A stretch of 32,647 nucleotides of DNA, from the NCBI GenBank assembly GCA_032718475.1, contig JAUCBJ010000890.1, forward strand, positions 1 to 32,647, in the 5' to 3' direction. This DNA is from Nemertoderma westbladi. Its lineage: Eukaryota; Xenacoelomorpha; Nemertodermatida; Nemertodermatidae. Below are positions 11,854-22,058 of the stretch, in pieces; positions within the stretch are counted from its first letter, which is position 1; every line of letters starts with the position of its first letter. Made by a program: the position numbers and the translations under genes. The notes beneath the pieces are model-generated. The model was not told the origin of the DNA and did not search any database. It worked only from the letters and a program-made list of their open reading frames with translations.

Positions 11854-12570
11854 TATGTTGTACGAACTCCACTCTTAGGGTCGTCGCCATGATTGGATTG
11901 ATTGGCACTCGAGCGGTGTGCGAGCCTACAGCGCTAATAAAAACCCTCAAATAAGCAGACCATCAACCAGTTACTACATAAAGACCGAAACTCGTTTCCT
12001 TCGTACCGGAACCTGCGGTAAATGAGCATTGGGTTGATCTGGTAGTCCCCGCTGTCAAAGTCAACATCTTCGTTTATCCCCAACCAGAATGTCTGGAGGA
12101 TCTATGTGAATTCATCTTCTCTCAGCTGCGACACCAATCGATATACGAATGAATCTCTCTGAATATCAGTTCGTTATAACAAACTCTGACATTTGAGAGC
12201 GCGATATAGAGTATATTAAACTACCTGAGGAAATAATGGCATCCTGAACAAAGGGTTGAATTGGTAAATCCCAATCGACAGGACGCATAAAGAATGCCAA
12301 TTAGTGTCACATCCACAAAGACGCTCTATGAGGCCCAGGTACAGAGACTAAATAAGATATACTAGATCCAACAGGAAACAATGTTTGGTGATACGGTTCC
12401 AAGCAAGGAAGTAAAAATAACTGTCCCGCAATGATACACCGAACTTATGCGGCAATGTTGAATGTCAAACTGCTCGCATGGGGTAACTATTTCCCACAAT
12501 GCGGAAAAGGTGACCAATACTGCCTTCTGGAGTCAAGCAAACCGACCATAATTGACAACCCACAAAGATG
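11854..12570. other. No clear gene; possible retroelement leader
   Basis: The piece from 11857 begins TGTTGTACGAACTCC and contains AATAAA near 11937, which would suit a short LTR. I found no second copy in the window, so this stays a guess. The remainder has stops in all frames. Confidence 0.25.
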
Positions 12571-12574
12571 ATTC

Positions 12575-12680
12575 CGCCTGAATGTACATGGTGTGTGGTG
12601 CAAGGTATGGGGACACAGCAACCATGCCTGTCCGAAATATGCTTGTCTCCTGTCCGAAATGTTTGTTGCATGGGCATCAC
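12575..12680 (+). pseudogene. Gag-like zinc-knuckle remnant
   Basis: The plus strand reads CTWC at 12583-12594, then, one frame away, KVWGHSNHACPK (12602-12637). Removing a short duplicated GGTG-rich insertion would give the classic C-x2-C-x4-H-x4-C spacing. A second reading a few codons on gives CPKCLLHGHH, another partial knuckle. Stops surround both. This suits a dead retroelement gag, but the element type is not determined. The motif match is short, so chance is possible. Confidence 0.35.
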
Positions 12681-12868
12681 CTAAAAGCCATTGCCGATGT
12701 AGTAATAAGTAAAACATAATAATAACGACCATATGCTGCCTGGCACAATGGTTACTGTGTCCTGTATCTTGTTTGGGGAAATTGGGTGAGAGAATTCCCA
12801 AGTCCACGCATATTTTCTTACTGAGGATTAAAACCTTGTTTCCAATGAGATCACTATCTCCGTTGTGG

Positions 12869-13480
12869 TTATATATCCCCATATTGGATGGTGGTTGGGT
12901 AGCAGCCATGATGGGTTTGGTTGGGCAGACCATCCACTGCCACCAAATCTAGGTCGGAGGAGGGAAGTAGAGATGCGTCGAGGCCCCCCCAACTTGTGAT
13001 AGACATCATCATAGTAGCCACCAGGCCACTGTCTGGTGGTGTGTGGTGTACTGTACCCAGAATATTATGCCGGCCAAAGGTTGGAGTACTGCAGGATCGA
13101 CTGGGCAATGTTGTTAATGCCAGTTGGGTGAGGAGGTCCAATAACCAAGCATTGGTTCGGGTCTGTTGCTCCGCCATACGTGCCTTGGTCTGCTCGAGAG
13201 GCTTGGTCAAGCCTGTTGTTTGGCGAGGAGCATTGCCAAATCCTGAGCATGAGTTACTACGGGGTATCATCCTCAACTGCTGCAATCAATCATTTGCGGA
13301 GGTTCTGGATAGAAGTACGGCCATTGTGCAGAACTCACAACAATCACCAATCCACAATTGACAACAATCAACAATCGCATCCGCACAATATTGTAACAGC
13401 GACCAGTGGCCCAGCTGCTGTATTTCCTCCATGGTGAGGTCCAGCCATTCAGTGTCGCAAGCATCCGTCATTGCATCATT
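12869..13480. other. Coding-like debris of unknown origin
   Basis: Overlapping open frames of 60-148 codons exist on both strands and balanced base composition sets the stretch apart from its AT-rich surroundings. None matches a family I know. A 25-bp motif, GTRGTAATAAGTAAAACATA plus flank, occurs at about 12697 and again at about 13535, bracketing the stretch. Confidence 0.3.
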
Positions 13481-13836
13481 GTCTGAAGTCTATATTGAGC
13501 CCCGGGCGGCAGATAGAACTACTCGCAGCGCCATGTGGTAATAAGTAAAACATAATAATGATGTCATTCATGTCAGCATCTGGCTGAACAGGCTGTATGT
13601 AATAGGATAATAATATAACTGCGACAGCAGTATACATGCAGACAGGCTTATAAGACCGTATGAGCAATGAGGAGTGTTCAATATGTATATCACCAGAACC
13701 GGTACTTCAGTATATATATGGTGCTAGCCATGTAGTGTAGTGCTATATGGGGAGTTCAGTTATCCCTACAGGCCCTGAACCCAGGACATGCAGGCCAGAT
13801 TATCTTATTGCCAAGCAAATATAATTATACGAGTTC

Positions 13837-14180
13837 TTGGCATGGATCACTAATGACCACTCGATGCTCAAATCCTCTTTGTATGGAACGTATGATACGA
13901 AACTCAAACTGGATACCACCAGACAGTCATGTGTAAAGCCGCCCATCCCGAAGTCGGTCCTGCTAACCTCCAAACCTGGTTACTCCAATACATACCCCAT
14001 CAACCATGGGTATTGTTAATCGAAGGATGTGCTACTGAGTTCACCTACAACTATGTTCCCCAGACCGATATTGTCGTATTGCCCACTAACATGGAAGTCA
14101 CATCTCGTAAATGGAAGTTCATCCTCAAAAGCATTCTGAGCAAATCCGAGATGTATGATAAGTCTGGGATGATGTTCTAG
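13837..14180 (+). pseudogene. Possible DIRS-like retroelement coding scrap
   Basis: Two overlapping open frames (13837-14019 and 13929-14180). The second has PANLQTWLLQYIPHQPWVLL and CATEFTYNYV, which resembles the segment before the RT in DIRS-type elements (typically a short L..WL..YP block then G...GF..GF). The resemblance is from memory of the pattern and is weak. No RT or tyrosine recombinase core is visible. Confidence 0.3.
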
Positions 14181-15299
14181 AACGTGCCCCTACCGACTCA
14201 GACAGTGAATATAACCAACTGCAAGTAACCATTTGTAGGTTATGTCATCTCAGCATGTTGCATACATTGCTTGAGTGTTCGCAGACCTACAAATGGAGAA
14301 AGCATGGGTGATGGTCTAGGGATGTTGACAGGATGATGGATCGATAAACTCATTTCGAGGAATAAACTTGTATTGACACCATTTTAGAGTCAAGTGTCAA
14401 ATCTATGAATACAAACTATTTATATACTGATAATGAGAGATTGTGTTCGATGATCATCTTTCTTGCAGAAAACAAACTATAAATTATAACAAGCTGATGT
14501 CGATGCAGTTGAATAAACTCTTGAGATTCAATATAAACTCGAGGATGCCCTCGATTTTATTTTGGTCCTGATATTAACTTCTATCGCCCTCAAGAACTCT
14601 AGATATAGTAATATCATTGTCAATTTATATAAACATGGATTGAGCTTTTCCACATGCCAGGGGAGGGACATTGTCCTGTAAAAAGAATTGTACATATCGG
14701 AAACTGAAAGTTTTATTTTAAAAAATACATAAAAGGAACAAAATAAATATTAATAAAACTGAAAATTCCGATTTAGGTATAAATAAATTAATAAATTGAT
14801 AAATTGGTGTGCGATATGATTTTTCAACATAGAAACCTGGATATTTTTTCTAAATTTATATTTATCTTTTTAGTTTTTTTTCAACAATAACCTATGACAT
14901 TATTTTTACGCGAACCACTTCAAAGACTAAAGGAAACTTATATTATTTTATTATTCAGTTGAAATCTACTGTATATTTGTATTTATCTTGGAAGACATTA
15001 GTTAATCAATTAAAAATTGGCCAATCGGAAGTATATAAGTATAAAAAAAGGTGCCGACAGAGAAAATTGTTTCAGTTCACTTATTGCCGTCCTTGAGACT
15101 GTCCGTAATGTTTCCACCGATATTAGTAGTAACCAAGTCGAAGTTTGTTCTCAACGCTAAAGTTTCCAAGTAAAGCGAGAAAGGATAAATCAGTATTTTA
15201 CAGTCTTCCTTTTAAGACCTAATGTTTTATGGTCTTCACAAAGCCCTTTATAGTCTGACTATATTATGTTATTATAATTTTACCAAAAAATTTATACTA
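14181..15299. other. No recognisable feature
   Basis: AT-rich, stops in all frames, no repeats of note. The sequence becomes very AT-rich after 14690. Confidence 0.5.
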
Positions 15300-15743
15300 T
15301 AATTATTGTCTGTTCGAGAACGGAATATAGGGATATACACCATGTCCCGTAATATAGTGTCATTTTCTGGTGACACGGACCCCCCCCCCCCCAGATTTTT
15401 CTACAAATCTTTATCATATTGCTTGAAATTTGAAACACAACTAGTTCCACTCACCGTCGATGACCCAATGAAGCCGGAATTTTCGATTTTGCCTTCGATT
15501 CCGGCTTCATTGGGTCATCGACGGTGAGTGGAACTAGTTGTGTTTCAAATTTCAAGCAATATGAGAAAGATTCGTAGATAATGTCCGTGTCATCAGAAAA
15601 TGACTATATTACGGGACATGGTGTAATACCTGAAGCAAATTAATCTGTATAACTACTGAGGCCGTTGGCCGAAGTAGTTATACATGATTTATTTGCTGAA
15701 GGCATTATAGCCTTATATTCCGTTCTCGAACAGGCGATAATTA
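15300..15743. mobile_element. Foldback/MITE element with near-perfect hairpin
   Basis: The two halves are inverted copies. The inner arms 15421-15480 and 15498-15557 are a perfect 60-bp match around a 17-bp loop. The outer ends share GCCTGTTCGAGAACGGAATA-type sequence (one or two mismatches). A TA dinucleotide occurs at each tip, compatible with a Tc1/mariner-type TA target, though too short to prove it. The right arm carries an extra ~80 bp hairpin (15626-15705) that the left arm lacks. Non-autonomous: no coding capacity. Confidence 0.85.
15626..15705. mobile_element. Nested hairpin insertion in the right arm of the foldback
   Basis: It folds on itself: TGTATAACTACT pairs with AGTAGTTATACA around a GGCCGTTGGCC loop, and the outer parts CTGAAGCAAAT and ATTTGCTGAAG also pair. 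It has no counterpart in the left arm, so it was inserted there, or deleted from the left arm. Confidence 0.65.
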
Positions 15744-16002
15744 GTTTATCATTTATTCGAGCTGTTTGCTGAGGGTGGGTTAGAAATTGGATACTTCATG
15801 CGCTCGAGTTTTGCTCTGCAGTACTTCAGTATTTATTAACATAATTGTGGAAATATCTCACTTAGATTGCTATTTGTACATTAGTTTTACTTAAAAACTT
15901 TAAAAATTTCGATACATTTGCTTTGATTCTACGATTTAGTTTAAAAACTGTATATTTACCATATCTAATATATTTTGGCACTCATACAGCACCTGGTCCA
16001 AT

Positions 16003-16065
16003 AGCCCGGTAGGTTAGCGCGTAGCTCGTGCGTATATTAGGTCAAGGGTTCAAATCTCATTTGGT
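16003..16065 (+). repeat. tRNA-like SINE head (Pol III promoter-like)
   Basis: A box-like TAGGTTAGCGCG lies at 16010-16021 and a good B-box match, GGTTCAAATCT, at 16047-16057, with spacing typical of tRNA genes. The acceptor and T-stem pairings are poor, so this is more likely a tRNA-derived SINE or a tRNA pseudogene than a working tRNA. Confidence 0.5.
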
Positions 16066-16113
16066 AAATTTGTATTTTTGCACATTATTTCGATTTAGTT
16101 AAAAATAGCTGAA

Positions 16114-16253
16114 CCAATAGCGTGCGTACAACAAATAGAACTGATTAGCTGGGCCAATGATATGTGTTAACTAATTTATTGGGCCAATGCGAGCTCATGG
16201 AATGTTGTAGAAGGTTCCAGTGCGATTCCATGCCTCGGATTTACTATATAAGG
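16114..16253 (+). promoter_or_regulatory. CCAAT boxes and TATA-like box
   Basis: CCAAT occurs at 16114-16118, 16154-16158 and 16184-16188, followed by TATATAAGG at 16245-16253. The last two CCAAT boxes sit in GGGCCAATG repeats. The layout suits a Pol II promoter for the BEL/Pao element about 1 kb downstream, but no transcript start can be shown. Confidence 0.4.
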
Positions 16254-16346
16254 TGCCATTTGCCCTTGCCCCGGGACGCTTGGTCCAAATTCAATGGGGT
16301 TTTTATCATCGCCGTTCAAAAGTTCTATAATTTTACCAATTTCAAA

Positions 16347-16388
16347 TTTCGTGAGTGTTCCTGCTGTTCGGCAGGTACTCCAAGGCAC
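16347..16388 (+). repeat. 42-bp dispersed motif with CCTGC-GCAGG hairpin, copy 1
   Basis: Matches 23138-23179 at 39 of 42 positions, in the same orientation, while the flanks differ. Its centre folds as CCTGC...GCAGG. The two copies bracket the BEL/Pao remains, so they could be the surviving part of two diverged LTRs, or a short mobile hairpin. Confidence 0.7.
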
Positions 16389-17254
16389 TTGATAACACTC
16401 ATAAGAGTTACAGACAGACTAGTAACGGCATCTGTAGGTCAGCCTCCTATAAAAGCCTTGACAGTGAAATATTGCTTCCAACACTGCCCCCAAGACAGTG
16501 TTCACCCCCCCCCCCCCCGTACAATTAATTACATTAACATCTCGAACACCAAGTGCGCTGTGGTAGTGGGCTATAATAAAAACTGCAGTTTTATTATACC
16601 TACTTCACTCAGCGGTTTCCGTGTAAGTAAACTACTTCAATTACGTGTAGAACTAGTGTTGTGTTATTTGCACATGTTTTTGTTTTATTTGCTATTGAGA
16701 AGTGAATGCTTTATCGACGAATTGTTAAGGGATTTGAAACATTACATTGTTCCCTATGCGTTAATTCTCCAAAAATGTTTAGCAGTAAGACTTACATCCC
16801 CTGCGAGAGGTGTATTCCAAAAGCTAGCGATACGTGAAGCGTAAAATTGCCTAACTGGGAGAGCATCAGTGACAAAAGTTAATATAGACAATCCCGCGAT
16901 TATTTGGTGTGATACTGTAGTTTGGTTTGATGTGTTATAGTATTATAATAACATTGGCGAATTCTGTTGTGGCATTGTGCGAGTGCAACTATTACAGGTG
17001 CATTTCCATTTTAATTTTTCCGAATTATTGATTAGATCAGAGAGTTTACTTGTGTGACTGTAGTTTAATTTGACATTATTAGTCGTACGTTTTCGTACGT
17101 GTTTTTTTACATGATAAAACTAGCGAATTTAGGCGGCGCAAATAGAATAACTTCTTTGGTGATTAATTATTTATTTTGCAGAATAAATACTTAGTTGACA
17201 CCTCTTTATAGTTACGACATACTATTTGTGCATAGATTACATTAACTTAACATC

Positions 17255-19043
17255 ATGTCTGAGTCAAATATTGACACTGAACCCTTTGTTTACCACCCAT
17301 CGGTTACAGCTGCTCCCCATACTATCATTCCCCCTTCCATTGACCAGGTTGCACCACATGTTCCCGGCATGCAATCTTGGGACAGGTCCCGCATCAGAAG
17401 TAGACAATTTTCAGGTCCCGCATCAGAAGTAGACAATTTTACGGAGGGATTGTAGACAACTTAAATGTAGATCCACCCATAGTTAGTTTTGTACAAACTG
17501 GAGTGAGCTCACCATCAATACTACTAATGGACACATCCCCCATTATGTTTGCCCCCTCACCCAACAGCAATGCGGAATTGCACCCCCCGTTAGACCCCAG
17601 CCTACATGACGTTGACCGTTATGTACAAAATATCAGGCAACCCAAACCCCCGAACAACGACGACACTCGAGAAATCATTGATTCTTTATTACAAAGAAAT
17701 GATTCTCTATTACAAAGAAATGGTTCTTTATTACAGAGAAATGATTCTCTATTACAAAGAAATGATGACTTAGAGCAACAAATTACCTTAATGCAATATC
17801 ATATCACCCTAACAAATAAGAAAGTAAAGAAAAGAAAAATATATAAGAAAGAAAAATTATAAAACGTGCCTCCGATGTGAGTGGTATTCCTGGTATTCAT
17901 GCCGAGAATACAGTACATCAGAACCACCAAAGCTCATATCTAATCGACCTTTTACTAAATTCTTCAGCAGCTCAAGCCGACCTTACCCGACATATGGCTA
18001 GAAATGAGGCCCGACTGTGCGTCTCTGCAGGTCAAATTCTAAAGTTCGACGGTGACGAGCTAAAATGGTTACCCTTTGTGGAGTTCTGTAAGGATAGCAT
18101 TCTAGACTCACCATTGAGCGAGCATGAGAAGCTTAGATATTTGATTAGTTGTCTGGAAGGACCCCCTAAACAGATGGCCGCGAATTATATGGGCCATGTG
18201 GATGGCTTAAATACTGTTTGGGATACTCTAAAGGAGCGGTATGGCGATGAAGAAAGCCTGGCACGCAATATGTATGATCGACTAATCTCTAAAAATAGAT
18301 CTGCCCAAAGTGAGATAGTAGAGTTTAGAGATGAAGTAGAGGAAATTTGCCGCCAACTTGATTGGCTAGGACAAAAACAAGTGTACGATACATCCATGAC
18401 AGTACAATTCGTTTCCAGTGCACTCCCAAAGGGCTCCATTGGAACCAGATGGGACCGATACTCTTAGAATTACAAACTTAAACACGGATGTTTCCCGGAT
18501 ATGGACTCGTTTAGAGGTTTCCTGAAAGCTGAAGCGTCCACATATCTCATAACAATAAACCGGGAAAGAAGCACACATTCCAACACAAAAACATCAGATA
18601 AAATAATGACTAAGAAACGGTATGCTTATGTCACTAGCTATGAGGAACGCACTTCGCAATGCACTGATTCAGAGATGGAAGGACACGACAGTGTATATCT
18701 TAGTGATACGAGCTCAAAGGGACAGAGAAAACATAGATGTAAAAATGCAAAGATGCATACTGTAAGCACCCCCATAATTCAAAGGTGTCTCCTTTGTAAA
18801 ACCACCACACATTCCCTTGTAAAATGTCCTGTTTTCCTGAAAAAACCACCTAAGGAAAGACGACAGACAGTAAGAGCTTTATTGGCGTGCTCCCTGTGCC
18901 TTAGACTAGAACACATAAGACGTAAATGTCACTTAAAGAACATTAAAGCATGCCCCGTGTGTCAAGGCCCTCACCACGCTTTGTTACACTTAGATCAGGC
19001 TCCAAAGGGAGAAGTAGACCAACACATGCGTACATTTCACTGA
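17255..19043 (+). pseudogene. gag: BEL/Pao retrotransposon gag region, frameshifted
   Basis: Gag-like segments run in order across several frames. An ATG at 17255 opens a P/S-rich N-terminus. A duplicated 30-bp block (about 17383-17442) breaks its frame. Segment 17503-17862 carries four DSLLQRN heptads (17686-17766), a likely coiled coil. Segment 17877-18467 has the BEL-type capsid block (LKFDGDELKWLPFVEFCKDS, then LSEHEKLRYLISCLEG and TLKERYGD). Segment 18501-19043 ends in three zinc knuckles: CLLCKTTTHSLVKC, CSLCLRLEHIRRKC (both CX2CX4HX4C) and CPVCQGPHHALLH. Gag packages the element RNA into cytoplasmic particles. The shift at 17862 lies in an A-rich tract and could be decay rather than programmed. 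Confidence 0.85.
17686..17766 (+). repeat. In-frame 21-bp repeats encoding DSLLQRN heptads
   Basis: Four consecutive copies of a 21-bp unit, each encoding D/G-S-L-L-Q-R-N, give a leucine-bearing heptad pattern. The nucleotide copies are nearly identical, so the coiled coil grew by recent tandem duplication. Confidence 0.8.
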
Positions 19044-19199
19044 TCACGAGACAGACTCGTCCGATAAAGGGCCAGATAAATTCTACCCTGGAGAGTTTAC
19101 AGATGACGACGAATGCTGTAACCATGTTAGTCGTATGAGTCCTTCACCTATGAGGAACCCGCATCGGAAGATTGTTTCAAAGTTGAGAACAATCCCAAT

Positions 19200-19790
19200 A
19201 CCTGGTCATCCCAGGATGCAGGAGTTAAAGAGTTTCCGGTGCTTCAAGTCAGACTACACGCGGGAAGCAGTAGCGTAGTGGTAAATGCATTGATGGATAC
19301 CGGAATTACGGGAACCTTCATAGACGCAGACTTAGCCGATTCCTTGTTCACCAGGGAACAGGGCCACAACATGAAATTAACATTATCTGGGATAATGAAA
19401 CGTTGGCAATCCACAATTGAGACCAAGTATTATAAAGTATCACTGTCCACCCCGCAAGATACCAGTGGCCAGGACAGGGTCTCTAACATCAAGATGGTTG
19501 TCATCCGGAATTTTACCAAAAGTCAGGCCAAGGCCTACGACTGGGATGATTGACGCCCTTGTACGTAATCATAACATTCCCCGTTTCACCCCAGACTACC
19601 CAGGCGAGCAGATGTTGATAGGCCAAAATGTACCTGAGGCTTTAGAAATTCTGGAGAAACGACCCAGACATCCAGAACCAATGTCAGCCTACGCCTGTAG
19701 GATGAGAGTGGGATGGTTCTGTACTGGGCCTTCCCGGAAAACTCTATTAGAATGGAAAGGACCGACAAATACAGACACCGACACATAATT
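19200..19790 (+). pseudogene. pol: BEL/Pao aspartic protease region
   Basis: The frame from about 19239 gives VLQVRLHAGSSSVVVNALMD followed by TGITGTFIDADLADSL. This is an A17-type retropepsin with DTG in place of the frequent DSG. After a frameshift near 19553 the sequence continues with DYPGEQMLIGQNVPEALEIL and SAYACRMRVGWFCTGPS, matching the usual LIGxD...LGWxxxG end of the BEL protease domain. The protease would mature the Gag-Pol polyprotein. It follows gag in the expected order. Frameshifts and stops make it non-functional here. Confidence 0.8.
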
Positions 19791-19837
19791 TAGTGGCCCA
19801 CCTCTGAAATGAGATCATAGAGACTGAAGAGGACATA

Positions 19838-20437
19838 TTGACTACCCCTGATCAAACTGACAGTGATAATGACGCACCCCTATCCTCAGACCAAGACTGT
19901 TTCCTTACTGGGTACAGTGAACCCGACAATATGTCCCCTATGACTGACCGAAAGTTGCATACCACCCCATTGGAATCATGTAACATATTAAATACAACAC
20001 CCGACTTGCGACTACATCGGGCGGCTGATGACCATAGGGATGAATTTCCACCTCCAGTCATAAATAGTATCAAACGGGATATTTACATAGACGACAACCC
20101 GAAACCAGCCCCGACAGTAAAGGAAACCATAGACATTGCTCAAGGGACAGTAAACTGCCTGAAACTTGGAGGATTTCGCCTAACGAAATTCATAAGCAAT
20201 TCACGTAAGTTTTTAAAGGCCATACCCCTGTCGAGCGTGTCGATACCGAACTAGACTTAAATAAGGACGGCCTACCGGAGACTAAGCCATTAAGTCTTTG
20301 TTGGTTTATAAAAGCTGACATCATGGTATTTAAAGTGAAGTTAAGAAAGGGTGATACTCAAACCAAATGCATTCACCTAGACGTACTCAGTGCCTATTTC
20401 GACCCCCTAGTATTCAGCAGCCCAGTTATATTGCGGG
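19838..20437 (+). pseudogene. pol: BEL/Pao reverse transcriptase, palm end only
   Basis: Within 19838-20254 the C-terminal half reads ADDHRDEFPPPVINSIKRDI, then YIDD (the catalytic YxDD), then PTVKETIDIAQGTVNCLKLG and GFRLTKFISNS, exactly the BEL/Pao order after motif C. A further piece to 20437 has LCWFIKADIMVF and DVLSAYFDPLVFSSPVIL, the block preceding RNase H. The fingers and first palm motifs are absent: the acidic stretch before ADDHRD does not look like RT, so an internal deletion probably joins protease directly to the palm end. Confidence 0.8.
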
Positions 20438-20641
20438 CTTGAGACTCGTTCCACATATATGGAAGGAGAATGATAGTAGAAACACGCGTCAGCGCGGATG
20501 GCCTGGTAAGATCAGTGGATCTCGTAGTGCTGAGGGAAAAGGCAAGGCCACCTCTGCCTGCTAGAAATGGCATGCAAAGAATCTGGCAACTATGGCAAGC
20601 AAGAAGTCAAGCTAACAGACTTGGCATATTTTTATTGTACT
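20438..20641 (+). pseudogene. pol: BEL/Pao integrase C-terminal tail
   Basis: The plus strand reads GRRMIVETRVSADGLVRSVD then LVVLREKARPPLPA. In BEL/Pao elements the end of integrase has GRVVEVxxGxDGLVRVVxVRT...RP. RNase H and the whole DDE integrase core are missing between 20437 and this point, so a second large deletion has occurred. A stop at about 20637 closes the frame. Confidence 0.75.
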
Positions 20642-20645
20642 AGTC

Positions 20646-20753
20646 AGATATGTATAGTAGAGTTGACCGTACGTCCTCTGGCCACATTGCGTTTCAAGAG
20701 TGCGGTTGGAACTTTAAGGAAACCAATTGCGAGACGTATTCCAGAGTCTATGG
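20646..20753 (+). repeat. 108-bp duplication, upstream copy
   Basis: Matches 21091-21198 at 106 of 108 positions in direct orientation. In the same codon phase both read MYSRVDRTSSGHIAFQECGW and onward. The downstream copy sits inside a longer open frame, so this is the transplanted fragment. Confidence 0.9.
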
Positions 20754-20914
20754 CTTGGAACGTTTTAGTGCGCTGATGAGTGTTTGATAGCGCCACCACA
20801 GCGTTTTCCCAGCCTTGACCAGCTTATCAACGCCGTGCGAGACATCAACAGTTTGTTAAAGCGGAGGCTTACATCAACACACGGCCAGACGCAGCTTTAT
20901 TGCCGTAACCTGTA

Positions 20915-21346
20915 ATGAACATTTTCTTGGACAAATCAGTTTATAAACTCGGTTCAGCCATATATCGAGATTTGACAGATGATTTCCCTATCATCCATGA
21001 CATACCATATCCCTTTGTCAACACCCAAACCATCCTTCCTTGGGCGCAACCCCGCGGCTTCTTCCAGGTTATGTATCGACGCAACGCTAAAGATATGTAT
21101 AGTAGAGTTGACCGTACGTCCTCTGGCCACATTGCGTTTCAAGAGTGCGGTTGGAACTTTAAGGAAACCAATCACGAGACGTATTCCAGAGTCTATGGTG
21201 ACTCATATTTGCCTTATTACTTTCAAGGACCGCTCACCCCCCCAGGCGCTGTATATAGCTTTATGAGCATCCCCTTGCGCCCCTCATTAGCGATATACCT
21301 CATTCGAGAACCAAGCGTTATCAGGATGGCTTGCGGACGTCTGTAG
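20915..21346 (+). CDS. Unrecognised ORF after the BEL pol region
   Basis: A 143-codon open frame from an ATG at 20915. It holds DLTDDFPIIHDIPYPFVNTQ, RGFFQVMYRRNAKDMYSRVD and SYLPYYFQGPLTPPGA: rich in aromatic residues and proline, with no signal peptide, no clear membrane helix and no motif I know. A weaker coding-like reading in another frame lies just upstream (about 20790-20900, FPSLDQLINAVRDINSLLKR). A continuation lies just downstream (about 21325-21470, THPLLLGTQLAKLDEFGKFL), which suggests one longer, now frameshifted, gene. It occupies the position where some LTR elements carry a third gene, but nothing identifies it as an envelope. Confidence 0.45.
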   Translation: MNIFLDKSVYKLGSAIYRDLTDDFPIIHDIPYPFVNTQTILPWAQPRGFFQVMYRRNAKDMYSRVDRTSSGHIAFQECGWNFKETNHETYSRVYGDSYLPYYFQGPLTPPGAVYSFMSIPLRPSLAIYLIREPSVIRMACGRL

Positions 21347-21499
21347 CCGCACGTTGAGAACGCACCCGTTGTTGTTGGGAACCCAACTCGCCAAACTCGA
21401 TGAATTTGGTAAATTCCTGAACTTCAAATGCTTTTGGCGTTTCTTAACCCCCTTCGCCAATATTGACAGTCAGTCAGTTCGCCAATACTGACAGACAGA

Positions 21500-22058
21500 C
21501 AGTCAGTTACATCGCTCCGCAGCGGATGAGGTAGCCAGCGGTGGCTTTGCCATATTCCGGGACGTATGTAATACCAATCTCCATCAATCGGTGATCGAGA
21601 GGCCCATTATTAAACCTGGTTTCTCGGTTGGACAAATACTAACTGAAGTTATGGACACCCCCGACCAAACGGAGGAATCAATCCATCTAGAAGCGACCTC
21701 AGCAGCTGCCCCTCTCGTGCTCACCCGGTTTGGTGTCATTACCCAAACTGCCCCCTCCGGACCAGTGCAAGCTGCTGTGCGGAAGCACTTAGCTGTTCCT
21801 CCAGGATTAGAGATCCGTCGACCGGCTGTCGACTCGGGCGCAACGAGACCGTTCGAGTTCCTGTCCTTGCCCGGCACATCCACCGGGACATACATACTTC
21901 CGATTTCACCGACACCAGACACGGTATATATACACCCGGATCCCAATGAGACGCTTTCAAGCGACAACCTGACGTTACCCGCGCCCCAAACGCCTACAAA
22001 GAAGATGAAACGACTCTTTATGCGAAATACCCCTAAACACCCCAAGAGAAAGCGATAA
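21500..22058 (+). CDS. Unrecognised ORF with basic C-terminal tail
   Basis: Open without a stop from about 21500, with an internal start candidate (GTG) at 21591, and a stop at 22056-22058. The first part has ASGGFAIFRDVCNTNLHQSV. The middle is rich in P, T and S (SPTPDTVYIHPDPNE). The tail is strongly basic (PTKKMKRLFMRN, then KHPKRKR), which would suit nucleic-acid binding or a nuclear localisation signal. GC content is clearly higher than the flanking non-coding DNA, which supports real coding history. No domain is recognised. With 20915-21346 it may form the 3' gene(s) of the BEL/Pao element. Confidence 0.45.

Noticed and set aside
12487-12933. 148-codon minus-strand open frame
   Set aside because: It is antisense to the zinc-knuckle remnant and shows no recognisable motif.
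16003-16065. Functional tRNA gene
   Set aside because: A and B boxes are present, but the acceptor and T stems pair poorly, so it is listed as SINE-like.
16164-16844. 226-codon open frame on the plus strand
   Set aside because: It crosses a poly-C run, a dispersed 42-bp motif and a promoter-like region. Its translation has no domain or compositional sign of a real protein.
17862-17890. Programmed -1 frameshift in gag
   Set aside because: The A-rich tract would allow slippage, but gag has other frameshifts and stops nearby, so random decay is the simpler reading.
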